Position numbers and translations under genes: made by a program | The notes under the pieces: generated by a model | Told to the model about the DNA's origin: nothing | The model's input: the letters and a program-made list of their open reading frames with translations, nothing else | The model's database searches: none | IMG/VR virus record: IMGVR_UViG_3300022744_000937 | Coordinates: 1-42,448 of that record | Length of the DNA: 42,448 bases | Source: a virus | Direction: 5' to 3' (one strand) | Shown here: piece by piece, positions 17,353-25,889 of the stretch | How the letters are laid out: the number at the start of each line of letters is the position of its first letter | Position numbering within the stretch: position 1 is the stretch's first letter

Positions 17353-18474
17353 ATGGGCAAGACGCTGAACGAAATTGCACAACAGTTGAAAGACGCCAAC
17401 AAAAAGGTGCAGCTGATCTATGCGTTCAACGGCACGGGCAAGACGCGTCTGTCACGAGCATTCAAAGAATTGATTTCGCCCAAAAACGAGGCAGATGATG
17501 GGTCGCAGTCAGAGTTGGCACAAAAGAAAATTCTCTATTACAGCGCATTCACCGAAGACTTGTTCTATTGGGATAACGATCTAGAGGGTGATGCCGAACC
17601 CAAACTAAAAATACAGCCAAACTCATTTACCCAATGGGTGCTTGACGAGCAAGGCCAAGATCGGAATGTGACCTCCACATTTCAGCATTACACCAACGAC
17701 AAATTGACGCCGAATTTCAACGCAAATTTTTCGGAGGTTAGTTTTTCATTCGAGCGCGGCAACAAAGAACATGAGCCCAACATAAAGATTTCCAAGGGCG
17801 AGGAAAGTAACTTTATTTGGAGCGTGTTTTATTCGTTGATTGAGCAGATGATTTCCGAACTGAACATTGCAGAGCCAGAAAATCGATCAACTGATGTTTT
17901 TAACAATTTGGAGTATGTTTTTGTTGATGATCCGGTCAGCTCTCTGGATGAGAATCATCTGATCGAATTAGCGGTAAATTTGGCTAGCCTGATCAAATCC
18001 AGTCAATCCGATCTGCAGTTCATTGTCACAACGCACAGCCCACTGTTCTACAACGTACTTTTCAATGAGCTTAATGGCAAAGCCTGCTACATGTTGGAAC
18101 GCTTTGAAGATGGGAGCTTTTTACTCGCTGAAAAGCAAGGTGACTCCAACAAGAGCTTCGCCTATCACCTGTATCTAAAGCATGCCATCGAACAAGCGAT
18201 TGTTGAAAACAAGGTCGAAAAGTATCACTTCACTTTACTGCGCAATCTTTATGAGAAAACGGCCAGCTTCCTGGGTTACCCGAAGTGGTCGGAACTTTTG
18301 CCCGATGACAAACAGCTCTACCTGAACCGAGTCATCCAATTCACAAGCCACAGCACGCTATCAAATGAATCCGTTGCAGAGCCAACGCAGGCAGAGAAAG
18401 CGACTATCAAGTTATTGCTCGATCACTTGAAGAGTAACTATGGCTACTGGCAGCAGGAACAACAAAATGGTTGA
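17353..18474 (+). CDS. prrC: Anticodon nuclease PrrC
   Basis: This 373-aa protein has an ABC-ATPase-like N-terminal domain: Walker A NGTGKT (26-31), signature SKGEES (147-152), Walker B YVFVDDP (188-194) and H-loop TTHS (226-229). The C-terminal nuclease domain has Arg297, Glu301 and His333. These correspond to the E. coli PrrC triad Arg320/Glu324/His356 with a constant offset of 23, equal to the length difference. PrrC cleaves tRNA-Lys in its anticodon loop. It is held silent by the associated type IC restriction enzyme and released when a phage such as T4 inhibits that enzyme. The position between hsdS and hsdR is the classical one. Confidence 0.95.
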   Translation: MGKTLNEIAQQLKDANKKVQLIYAFNGTGKTRLSRAFKELISPKNEADDGSQSELAQKKILYYSAFTEDLFYWDNDLEGDAEPKLKIQPNSFTQWVLDEQGQDRNVTSTFQHYTNDKLTPNFNANFSEVSFSFERGNKEHEPNIKISKGEESNFIWSVFYSLIEQMISELNIAEPENRSTDVFNNLEYVFVDDPVSSLDENHLIELAVNLASLIKSSQSDLQFIVTTHSPLFYNVLFNELNGKACYMLERFEDGSFLLAEKQGDSNKSFAYHLYLKHAIEQAIVENKVEKYHFTLLRNLYEKTASFLGYPKWSELLPDDKQLYLNRVIQFTSHSTLSNESVAEPTQAEKATIKLLLDHLKSNYGYWQQEQQNG

Positions 18475-21400
18475 TTACGTCAAACCCATCGCTGAATCTA
18501 GCAATTTCATCGTACTGGATAAATATTGCCAGGAATGGAAGGTGGCAGAAAGCTACCAGAGCGAAAGCGATCTTGAGCGGGAGTTCATTCAGGATTTACA
18601 AAATCAGGGCTATGAATACCTACCCGGTCTTAATGCGCCCGAAGCCTTGCTTGCGAATTTGCGCTTGCAACTTCAAACACTCAATAACGTACAGTTTCTA
18701 GACGGCGAATGGCTGCGTTTTGTTGAGACATGGCTGGACAAGCCAAGCGATGGCATCGTCGAGAAGACTCGCAAGATTCACGACGACTATATCCACGACT
18801 TCGTATTCGACGATGGACGCATCCAGAACATCTACCTGCTGGACAAGAAAAATATCGCTCGCAACAAAGTACAGGTGATTCAGCAGTTTGAGCAGACTGG
18901 CAGTCACGCCAATCGCTATGACGTGACGATTCTGGTGAATGGTTTGCCACTGGTGCAGGTGGAGCTGAAGAAGCGCGGCGTGGCGATTCGTGAAGCCTTC
19001 AATCAGGTGCATCGCTACAGTAAGGAAAGCTTCAACAGCGAGCATTCCCTGTTCAAGTATTTGCAGTTGTTCGTAATCTCCAACGGCACCGATAGTCGCT
19101 ACTTCGCCAACACCACGCAGCGCAACAAAAACAGTTTCGACTTCACCATGAACTGGGCAAAGGCGGACAACAGCCTGATCAAGGATCTGAAGGACTTCAC
19201 GGCCACGTTCTTTCAAAAGCACACCCTGCTCAATGTGCTGCTGCACTACTCGGTGTTTGACGTCAGCAACACTCTGCTGGTGATGCGCCCTTACCAGATT
19301 GCTGCCACCGAGCGGATTCTTTGGAAGATCAACAGCGCGTTCCAGGCCAAGCGCTGGAGTGACCTGGAGGGCGGTGGCTTTATCTGGCACACCACAGGTT
19401 CGGGCAAGACCCTGACCAGCTTCAAGGCGGCGCGGCTGGCCACCGAACTGGACTTCATCGACAAGGTATTTTTCGTGGTGGACCGCAAGGATCTGGACTA
19501 CCAAACCATGAAAGAATACCAGCGTTTCTCGCCAGACAGCGTGAACGGCTCAGACAGTACATTGGGCTTGAAACGTAATCTGGAGAAAGACGACAACAAG
19601 ATCGTCGTCACCACCATCCAGAAGCTCAACAACCTGATGAAGAGCGAGGGTGACCTGTCCATCTACGGCAAGCAGGTCGTGTTCATCTTTGATGAATGCC
19701 ATCGCAGCCAGTTTGGCGAGGCGCAGAAGAACCTCAAGAAGAAGTTCAAGAAGTTTTACCAGTTTGGCTTCACCGGCACGCCGATCTTCCCTGAAAACGC
19801 GCTGGGCGCTGAAACCACGGCCAGCGTGTTTGGGCGGGAACTGCATTCGTATGTGATCACCGATGCCATCCGCGATGAAAAGGTATTGAAGTTCAAGGTG
19901 GATTACAACGATGTCCGCCCACATTTCAAAGTCATCGAGACCGAGCAGGATGAGAAAAAGCTGAGCGCGGCAGAGAACAAGCAGGCGTTGCTACACCCAG
20001 ACCGCATTCGTGAGATCACCCACTACATCGTGAACAATTTCCGGCAGAAGACCCACCGGCTGCAAGCAGGCAATAAAGGTTTCAACGCCATGTTCGCGGT
20101 CAGCAGCGTGGATGCTGCCAAGCTGTACTACGAGTGCTTCAAGGAGCTACAGAAGAACGGTGACAAGCCATTTAAGGTAGCCACCATCTTCTCGTTCGCA
20201 GCGAATGAGGAGCAGGATGCGGTGGGAGACATTCAGGACGAAAGTTTTGATGTGTCGGCTATGAACAGCAGCGCCAAGGAATTTTTGAGCGCAGCAATCG
20301 CCGACTACAACGCGCTGTTCAAGACCAACTTCAGTGTCGATAGCAATGGCTTCCAGAACTATTACCGCGATCTAGCCAAACAGGTTAAATCTAAGGAAAT
20401 CGACCTGCTGATTGTGGTGGGCATGTTCCTTACCGGCTTTGATGCGCCCACACTTAACACCTTGTTTGTGGACAAGAATCTGCGCTACCACGGGCTGATG
20501 CAGGCCTACTCACGCACCAACCGAATTTTTGACGCTACCAAGACCTTCGGCAACATCGTCACCTTCCGTGACCTGGAGCAGGCAACCATCGACGCCATCA
20601 CGCTGTTCGGCGACAAGAACACCAAGAACGTGGTGCTGGAGAAGAGCTACAAGGAATACATGGAAGGCTTCACCGATGCGGCTACCGGAGAAGCGCGGCG
20701 TGGCTTTGTGGAGGTGGTGAAGGAGCTCGAAACGCGCTTCCCCGACCCTGCCGCCATTGAGACGGAAGCCGACAAAAAAGCATTCGCGAAACTGTTTGGC
20801 GAGTATTTGCGCGTAGAAAACGTGCTGCAAAACTATGACGAATTCGCCAGCCTGAAGGACCTGCAAAGTGTCGACATGACCGATCCGGTAGCGGTGGAGG
20901 CGTTCAAGGCTAAGCACTACCTGAATGATGAAAATCTGACCGCGTTGCAAGCCATCACGCTCCCGGTGGAACGAAAAATTCAGGATTACCGCTCCACTTA
21001 CAACGATGTGCGCGACTGGTTGCGCCGGGAAAAAACTTCCAACGAGAAGGAAAAATCCACGATCGACTGGGATGACGTGGTCTTTGAGGTGGACTTGCTG
21101 AAGTCGCAGGAAATCAACCTGGACTACATCCTAGAGCTGATCTTTGAGCACAACAAGAAAGCAAAGAGCAAATCAGAACTTGTGGATGAAGTTCGTCGCG
21201 TAATTCGCGCCAGTTTGGGCAATCGCGCCAAAGAGAGCCTGCTAGTCGATTTCATTAATCAAACCAATCTGGACCAGATTGGTGACAAGGCCAGCGTGAT
21301 CGACGCTTTCTTTACCTTTGCCCAAGCAGAACAGCAGCGCGAGGCCCAGGAGCTGATCAGCACTGAAAAACTGAATGCTGAGGCTGCTCGCCGCTATCTT

Positions 21401-21568
21401 GCCACTTCACTCAAGCGGGAGTTTGCTAGCGATAGCGGCACGGAACTGAACGACCTACTGCCCAAGATGAGCCCGCTAAATCCGCAATACCTGACTAAGA
21501 AGCAGACCGTGTTCCAGAAAATCGCGGCTTTTGTGGAAAAGTTTAAAGGCGTAGGCGGAAAAATTTAA
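18467..21568 (+). CDS. hsdR: Type I restriction endonuclease subunit HsdR (EcoR124-like)
   Basis: This 1033-aa motor and nuclease subunit has a nuclease motif with Asp152, Glu166 and Lys168 (VELKK). Walker A is TGSGKT with Lys314, and the helicase box DECH is at 409-412. A later helicase motif is [10 protein letters not shown]. All fall one residue from the positions known for EcoR124I. The enzyme translocates DNA and cuts at a distance from unmethylated sites. I chose the ATG at 18467, which has an AGGA site 8 bases upstream. An in-frame ATG at 18440 is possible. The start lies inside the end of prrC, so PrrC and HsdR are co-translated. Confidence 0.96.
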   Translation: MVDYVKPIAESSNFIVLDKYCQEWKVAESYQSESDLEREFIQDLQNQGYEYLPGLNAPEALLANLRLQLQTLNNVQFLDGEWLRFVETWLDKPSDGIVEKTRKIHDDYIHDFVFDDGRIQNIYLLDKKNIARNKVQVIQQFEQTGSHANRYDVTILVNGLPLVQVELKKRGVAIREAFNQVHRYSKESFNSEHSLFKYLQLFVISNGTDSRYFANTTQRNKNSFDFTMNWAKADNSLIKDLKDFTATFFQKHTLLNVLLHYSVFDVSNTLLVMRPYQIAATERILWKINSAFQAKRWSDLEGGGFIWHTTGSGKTLTSFKAARLATELDFIDKVFFVVDRKDLDYQTMKEYQRFSPDSVNGSDSTLGLKRNLEKDDNKIVVTTIQKLNNLMKSEGDLSIYGKQVVFIFDECHRSQFGEAQKNLKKKFKKFYQFGFTGTPIFPENALGAETTASVFGRELHSYVITDAIRDEKVLKFKVDYNDVRPHFKVIETEQDEKKLSAAENKQALLHPDRIREITHYIVNNFRQKTHRLQAGNKGFNAMFAVSSVDAAKLYYECFKELQKNGDKPFKVATIFSFAANEEQDAVGDIQDESFDVSAMNSSAKEFLSAAIADYNALFKTNFSVDSNGFQNYYRDLAKQVKSKEIDLLIVVGMFLTGFDAPTLNTLFVDKNLRYHGLMQAYSRTNRIFDATKTFGNIVTFRDLEQATIDAITLFGDKNTKNVVLEKSYKEYMEGFTDAATGEARRGFVEVVKELETRFPDPAAIETEADKKAFAKLFGEYLRVENVLQNYDEFASLKDLQSVDMTDPVAVEAFKAKHYLNDENLTALQAITLPVERKIQDYRSTYNDVRDWLRREKTSNEKEKSTIDWDDVVFEVDLLKSQEINLDYILELIFEHNKKAKSKSELVDEVRRVIRASLGNRAKESLLVDFINQTNLDQIGDKASVIDAFFTFAQAEQQREAQELISTEKLNAEAARRYLATSLKREFASDSGTELNDLLPKMSPLNPQYLTKKQTVFQKIAAFVEKFKGVGGKI

Positions 21569-21608
21569 TCGAGATCAAACAGTTTTCAATCACTTAAAGG
21601 GGAACTTT

Positions 21609-21992
21609 ATGGCAAAGAAATTTCGCATATTCACCAGCTTCGCCATTGAAGACGCTAATTTGCGCACGATGCTCGTAGGTCAAGGTCGCAACAAAAAAAC
21701 ACCGTTTGAATTTGTAGACATGTCTGTAAAGGAACCATGGGACAACGCCTGGAAGACCAACTGTCGCACAAAGATAAAAGGGTGTGATGGCGTAATTGGC
21801 ATCATTACCAATAACTCATCTAAAGCCACTGGACAACTTTGGGAATTGCAATGCGCTTACGACGAGGGCATTCCCGTGCTGTTAATTTATGGCAATGCAG
21901 ACAGGCCGTCGAATTTGCCTGACCCTGTCAAAGGACGCCGCATTAATCTCTGGACATGGGACAATATTTCTGCATTTCTTGACAAACTATAA
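21609..21992 (+). CDS. TIR-like protein (ThsB-like) of a Thoeris-type pair
   Basis: This 127-aa protein matches the TIR-like (MTH538/ThsB) fold. It starts with a beta-strand and FTSFAIED, has CDGVIGIIT in the middle, and a putative catalytic Glu79 in LWELQCAYDEGIPV. It would cleave NAD+ and produce a signalling nucleotide on phage detection. A strong ribosome site (AAGGGGA) precedes the ATG. The next gene encodes a caspase-like protease. TIR plus caspase is the architecture described as type IV Thoeris, in which the TIR-made cyclic ADP-ribose isomer activates the protease. The assignment is by architecture and motifs only. Confidence 0.85.
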   Translation: MAKKFRIFTSFAIEDANLRTMLVGQGRNKKTPFEFVDMSVKEPWDNAWKTNCRTKIKGCDGVIGIITNNSSKATGQLWELQCAYDEGIPVLLIYGNADRPSNLPDPVKGRRINLWTWDNISAFLDKL

Positions 21993-22034
21993 GCAGATTT
22001 TTTGGCTGCCAGTCAGCGCAATGTGAGGAATCCC

Positions 22035-23012
22035 ATGAGAAAAGCATTGATCGTCGGAATCGACCACTACGTTACTGCCTCGCCTCTTTATGGGTGCGTA
22101 AACGATGCGCACTCGGTGAAAGCAGTGCTTGAAAGGCATGCAGACGGTGCAATTAACTTTTCGGTAAAACTACTAACCAGTTCAGGTCCATCTAATACGA
22201 TTTCGAGATCGGAACTAAAAGACGCAGTCAAGGATTTGTTTTCAGGTGATGCAGAAACTGCTCTATTTTATTTTGCTGGACACGGATTCATTGAGGTTAC
22301 CGGCGGTTATCTAATTACCAGCGAGTGCAGATCAGGTGACGACGGGCTCTCGCTGAATGACGTTTTAGCTCTTGCTAACGCATCAGCGGCCAAAAACAAA
22401 ATAATAGTTTTGGACAGCTGTCATTCCGGCATCGCTGGCTCATCTGTCAACAATAAAACTTATTCTGCCGAACTCGCAGAAGGCATCACCATACTTACCG
22501 CATCGACAGCTGCTCAGTACGCCGACGAAAAAAATGGATCGGGAGTCTTCACATCGCTGTTTGTCGATGCACTTGCCGGAGCGGGCGCCAATCTTGTCGG
22601 CGACGTAACGCCAGGAAGCGTGTACGCCCACATTGATCAATCACTTGGCCCTTGGGAACAGCGTCCGGTATTTAAGACAAATGTGAAGAGCTTTGTTTCT
22701 CTTCGCCGAGTACAGCCACCTATCGCGCTATCAGAACTTCGAAGACTGTCTGAACTGTTCCCCCATCCCGGCTTCGAATTTTCACTTGATCCATCCTACG
22801 AACCAGAGATGAAAGGGCGCGATCCAGGAATGCTGCCGCCTGACTCTGAGCACACGAAGATATTTGCAATTTTGCAGAAGTACAACAGGCTCAACCTTCT
22901 TGTACCCGAGGGCGCTCCTCACATGTGGCACGCAGCTATGCAAGGTAAGGCGTGTCGCCTTACTGCTCTAGGTGAGCACTATCGGCGCTTGGTCGAATGG
23001 AATCGAATTTAA
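22035..23012 (+). CDS. Caspase-like (C14) protease, Thoeris-type effector
   Basis: This 325-aa caspase-fold peptidase has the dyad His83 in YFAGHGF and Cys129 in VLDSCHSG. The peptidase domain spans about residues 1-225. The C-terminal 100 residues form a separate domain that could bind the activating nucleotide. I chose the ATG at 22035 with GAGGA 5 bases upstream over an upstream in-frame start at 22002 in the spacer. Together with the TIR gene 42 bases upstream it fits a two-gene abortive-infection module. The likely outcome is broad proteolysis after TIR signalling, by analogy with type IV Thoeris. Confidence 0.87.
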   Translation: MRKALIVGIDHYVTASPLYGCVNDAHSVKAVLERHADGAINFSVKLLTSSGPSNTISRSELKDAVKDLFSGDAETALFYFAGHGFIEVTGGYLITSECRSGDDGLSLNDVLALANASAAKNKIIVLDSCHSGIAGSSVNNKTYSAELAEGITILTASTAAQYADEKNGSGVFTSLFVDALAGAGANLVGDVTPGSVYAHIDQSLGPWEQRPVFKTNVKSFVSLRRVQPPIALSELRRLSELFPHPGFEFSLDPSYEPEMKGRDPGMLPPDSEHTKIFAILQKYNRLNLLVPEGAPHMWHAAMQGKACRLTALGEHYRRLVEWNRI

Positions 23013-23110
23013 GCAGGACAGATTCTTGCGACGGAGCATTCAGCTCTTGGGCATTTGCAAGGAGTGAACACTGAGATCACGAAGTTGTTCAAACTTTGAG
23101 GAGAATTTCT

Positions 23111-24052
23111 ATGGCATTGAATTTAGCGAAAGCCGTACTTGGCTATTTGAAGGAACGGCCTGATGAGAAGCTGACTGCTCGGCAGATTGCCGAGTGGATC
23201 TTTGCCACGTTCCCAGACGAATGCCAAGCGAAGAAACAGAGCAGCCAGTACGTGACCACGGACGCTCAGCTAGTGCAACAACTAGTCGCGGAAATCAGCT
23301 CGCAGCGTCCGCGCTTGCAGAAACGGCACCCAGAGTTGAAAACTACCGAGGGTCGCCCACGCAAGTACTACTTTTCGGAGAAATCTGACGTTGCCGAAGT
23401 TGCTGCGGCTGAGAGCTTAGTTGCTGCATCAACGAATGACAGTGATGATGCCAAGCTCGGGGAACACGCTCTGTACCCTCTGCTCTCGTTGTACCTATGG
23501 GAAGAGTTCGCTGTCTATTCGAAGCGCATCGACGAGAAGCGCTCGTCGAACAAGAGAGGGCCAAATGGCAACCGTTGGCTCTATCCGGATGTGGTCGGAA
23601 TGGAGGACTTGGGTGCTGACTGGCATCAAGAAGTTCGAGATTGCGTGAATCAATATTCCGATAAGCGCACCAAGCTGTGGTCGTTCGAGGCCAAGTTATT
23701 GATTAATCGATCAAATGTCCGTGAGTGCTTTTTTCAAGCTGTATCCAACTCATCCTGGGCTAATTTTGGCTATCTGGTCGCGGCTGAAATTGAGGGCCAG
23801 GACACGCTCAAAGAATTGCGAATGCTGTTCGCAGCGCATGGCATTGGCTTGATCAAATTAGACGCAGACAACCCAGCGGAAAGTCAAGTTTTGATTCCAG
23901 CCCGTGAAAAGGATGAGATTGACTGGGACATGGCCAATCGACTGGCAACGGAAAACCGAGATTTCCTAGAGTACCTGAAACTCGTGAAGCAGTTCTACCA
24001 GACTGGTGAAGCGCGTCAAGCGGATTGGGACGTTCCGGAAATAAAGGACTGA
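23111..24052 (+). CDS. hrgA: HrgA-like protein: HARE-HTH plus PD-(D/E)XK-like domain
   Basis: This 313-aa protein belongs to the COG2958/HrgA type. The N-terminus (residues 1-88) is a HARE-HTH winged helix found in restriction-associated proteins. The C-terminus has a nuclease-like pattern with Asp160 in YPDVVG and Glu193/Lys195 in SFEAKLL, the spacing of a PD-(D/E)XK core. I chose the ATG at 23111, which has GAGGAG 7 bases upstream, over the upstream TTG at 23096. HrgA genes are known beside restriction systems, for example in Helicobacter. Here it closes the defence island, ending 4 bases from the convergent prophage genes. Confidence 0.8.
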   Translation: MALNLAKAVLGYLKERPDEKLTARQIAEWIFATFPDECQAKKQSSQYVTTDAQLVQQLVAEISSQRPRLQKRHPELKTTEGRPRKYYFSEKSDVAEVAAAESLVAASTNDSDDAKLGEHALYPLLSLYLWEEFAVYSKRIDEKRSSNKRGPNGNRWLYPDVVGMEDLGADWHQEVRDCVNQYSDKRTKLWSFEAKLLINRSNVRECFFQAVSNSSWANFGYLVAAEIEGQDTLKELRMLFAAHGIGLIKLDADNPAESQVLIPAREKDEIDWDMANRLATENRDFLEYLKLVKQFYQTGEARQADWDVPEIKD

Positions 24053-24056
24053 CGGG

Positions 24057-24347
24057 CTATTCCAAATGGCCAATTACGTCGAGGCGTTGGTCGCCGCGCT
24101 GAAAAGCGCCGAACCAACTGTCGCGTGAATCGGCAAGTGCACGGCTTAGCAACAGCGTAAAACCCTCGCAGCCGAGTTCCTTGGCGGTGGAAAAGTCGGT
24201 GGTGTCGAATTTTGCCTCGCGCACCAGCGTTGTAGCCACCGATTTCATAGCCGATTCGAATAAGTCGAGCAGCTTATCTTTCAGATCGACATCGATGTTG
24301 CGCGCGATGACGTCATCGATGATGGCCGTCTTGAATTTGTAGCTCAT
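24057..24347 (-). CDS. Small unknown protein at the end of the phage late operon
   Basis: This 96-aa protein starts at the ATG at 24347, which has an ideal AAGGAG site 7 bases upstream. It is acidic and helical with no membrane segment and no family I recognise. It is the last gene of the minus-strand phage late region, converging on hrgA. Distal late-operon genes of this kind are often accessory, for example superinfection or lysogeny functions. Confidence 0.6.
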   Translation of the reverse strand: MSYKFKTAIIDDVIARNIDVDLKDKLLDLFESAMKSVATTLVREAKFDTTDFSTAKELGCEGFTLLLSRALADSRDSWFGAFQRGDQRLDVIGHLE

Positions 24348-24348
24348 T

Positions 24349-24462
24349 TCATGCTCCTTCAAATGTGCTGACATGAACGCTCTTTTGCACGCTAAAGCCA
24401 AGTTCTTCAGCAGATTCCGGGATCAGGTGTTGCTGCGCGGCCAATAGTCCTCTTTGTTTCAC
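24349..24462 (-). CDS. Candidate 37-aa protein coupled to Rz
   Basis: A 37-codon frame starts with GTG overlapping the Rz stop (GTGA) and stops one base before the next ATG. It contains PESAEELGFSVQKSVHV and fills the gap between two genes exactly. Tight packing supports translation by coupling. The lack of its own clear ribosome site and the short length keep confidence modest. No function is suggested. Confidence 0.42.
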   Translation of the reverse strand: MKQRGLLAAQQHLIPESAEELGFSVQKSVHVSTFEGA

Positions 24463-24956
24463 TGGAGAACTTTTGACTGGAGCTCATACCACCTCTGAAT
24501 TTCCAGAAGCATCAACGTAGTCTGGGCAGCATCCCTGCTCAGCTGTTCGCAGCTCATCTCTCTTGGATCTCGCCGGGGAGCAGGTAGAGAGTCGGTGCGG
24601 GTTGGAGCAGCTCCGGCGGGAGCTTTGGAAACGCTGGACAGATCGCTGCGACCGGCTGCGTGGACGTTGCACACCCCGCCAACATGATCGTCAGGCTGGC
24701 GATCAGCCAACAGATTTGACTTTTTTGTGAATTCACGTGAGATCTCCTGCGTGATTTGAGATTGGGATTGACGAACATCTGCAACGTGTTGCTCTTGCTT
24801 GGCCTGTATCTGAGCGATCTCTTGTTTTTCTTCGTCCCAGGATCTCTGGACACGGGACTCCCCTATCTGAATTCCACACAGCAACGCCATGGTCAATAGA
24901 AGTGCGTCAAAGATGTGCGACCAGTTGGTCAGCAAGAATCGATTGATCCAATTCAT
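24459..24956 (-). CDS. Rz: Phage i-spanin (Rz-like)
   Basis: This 165-aa protein has a short N-terminal segment and one signal-anchor transmembrane helix (about residues 13-30). A long charged coiled-coil-like periplasmic region rich in Glu, Gln and Lys follows. This is the layout of inner-membrane spanins, which pair with an outer-membrane lipoprotein to fuse the two membranes in the last step of lysis. The ATG overlaps the endolysin stop (TGATG). The o-spanin is embedded in another frame inside this gene. Confidence 0.88.
   Translation of the reverse strand: MNWINRFLLTNWSHIFDALLLTMALLCGIQIGESRVQRSWDEEKQEIAQIQAKQEQHVADVRQSQSQITQEISREFTKKSNLLADRQPDDHVGGVCNVHAAGRSDLSSVSKAPAGAAPTRTDSLPAPRRDPREMSCEQLSRDAAQTTLMLLEIQRWYELQSKVLQ
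24554..24736 (-). CDS. Rz1: Embedded o-spanin lipoprotein (Rz1-like)
   Basis: This 60-aa protein lies wholly inside the Rz gene in a shifted frame. I chose the GTG at 24736, which has AGGAG 8 bases upstream. It has a lipoprotein signal peptide with lipobox LAGC and Cys22 as the lipidation site. The mature part is short and proline-rich (FPKLPPELLQPAP), as in Rz1. It partners with Rz for outer-membrane disruption. Confidence 0.88.
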   Translation of the reverse strand: MNSQKSQICWLIASLTIMLAGCATSTQPVAAICPAFPKLPPELLQPAPTLYLLPGEIQER

Positions 24957-25417
24957 CAGGCACCTCCGTCCAAGTCCAGCAGGTTGTGCTGCTTCATCAG
25001 ACCAATGACCTTGTCCGGATAGGCTGGATCAGTGGCATAGCCAGCCTGAGCGAGTGCCCTGGCGAATGCTTGTGCACTGGTGCATGCAAAGCAGTCCTTG
25101 TAACGAGGGTTATGCTTGAGAAACGCTGCATGATCGTCAATGCTGGCTTGCCAGCTAGGGTACTTGCGCCACAGGGCTGGCACCACCACCCACCGGCCCT
25201 TGATGAACTCCTTGGTGTTCATAGGCAGGGTCTGCCCGCGCCAGAGGCTGTCGGCCTTGATGCCGAAGAGGTTGCTGCCCATCTTGGTCAGAGCAGACTC
25301 GCCCCAGCCAGACTCAAGTGCCGCCTGAGCAATCGTGATGCTGGCAGGAACACCTGTAGCTTTGGCTGATGCAACAGCAGCCGAGGTGAGTCGCATGATG
25401 AATTCACTTGGATTCAC
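24956..25417 (-). CDS. Phage endolysin, glucosaminidase (FlgJ-like)
   Basis: This 153-aa peptidoglycan hydrolase of the GH73/FlgJ glucosaminidase type has the catalytic region AQAALESGWGES (Glu expected as the acid), then NLFGIKA and the conserved YPSWQASIDDHAAFL and GYATDPAYPDKV segments. There is no signal peptide, so export depends on the holin. The start is GTG at 25417, overlapping the holin stop (GTGA), with AAGGAG 6 bases upstream. Confidence 0.93.
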   Translation of the reverse strand: MNPSEFIMRLTSAAVASAKATGVPASITIAQAALESGWGESALTKMGSNLFGIKADSLWRGQTLPMNTKEFIKGRWVVVPALWRKYPSWQASIDDHAAFLKHNPRYKDCFACTSAQAFARALAQAGYATDPAYPDKVIGLMKQHNLLDLDGGA

Positions 25418-25797
25418 AGCAACTCCTTCAAGTCTTTGGCCACCTGATCGATGGAATCATCTCGGCGCTTGTCGATGAAAGCAAATGTCCAACGCACCAT
25501 CGCCCATCCGGGTAGACCACACGCAAAAATCACCCCACCCAAGGCGCAAAGCCCCATGGTTGAGAAAGCCCAGTGATGAAGCCCAAAGTGTTCGACGGTA
25601 ACGGCACCACCACCGATGCTGGACACCACGGTGCTGATCAGCCCAACGGCCCACTCGCGTTTGTTGCGAGGCGGGGTCATCAACATGACCACCACAGCTG
25701 CCAAGGTGGCGCCACTGGCTACAGCGGCTGCAGTGCCACCCAGTGCTTTGTAGGCGACCGCCGCTCCAGCGACCCCACTGCTTGTCGGTTCTGGCAT
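25414..25797 (-). CDS. Phage holin
   Basis: This 127-aa protein starts at the ATG at 25797, with GGAG 6 bases upstream. An in-frame extension to 25860 would run through the terminator just upstream and is unlikely. Three hydrophobic segments are visible (about residues 15-40, 53-75 and 82-108), followed by a short charged C-terminus, as in class I holins. Its position directly before the endolysin fits its role in timing lysis. Confidence 0.85.
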   Translation of the reverse strand: MPEPTSSGVAGAAVAYKALGGTAAAVASGATLAAVVVMLMTPPRNKREWAVGLISTVVSSIGGGAVTVEHFGLHHWAFSTMGLCALGGVIFACGLPGWAMVRWTFAFIDKRRDDSIDQVAKDLKELL

Positions 25798-25807
25798 TCG
25801 TAACTCC

Positions 25808-25840
25808 AAAAGAAAAGCCGCCAGGGCGAACCATGGCGGC
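25808..25840 (-). terminator. Intrinsic terminator before the lysis cassette
   Basis: On the minus strand GCCGCCA and TGGCGGC form a perfect 7-bp GC-rich stem with a 10-base loop, followed by TTTTCTTTT. It lies between the end of the radical SAM gene and the holin start. It would end the fibre/modification transcript unless an antiterminator overrides it or the lysis genes have their own promoter. Confidence 0.85.
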
Positions 25841-25889
25841 CGATAACAAAAGATGAACAAAGAATGAAATGAAAGGCTTCGAAGCAGAT

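Noticed and set aside
25798-25860. Longer holin start at 25860
   Set aside because: The extension crosses the terminator at 25808-25840, and the ATG at 25797 has a good ribosome site.
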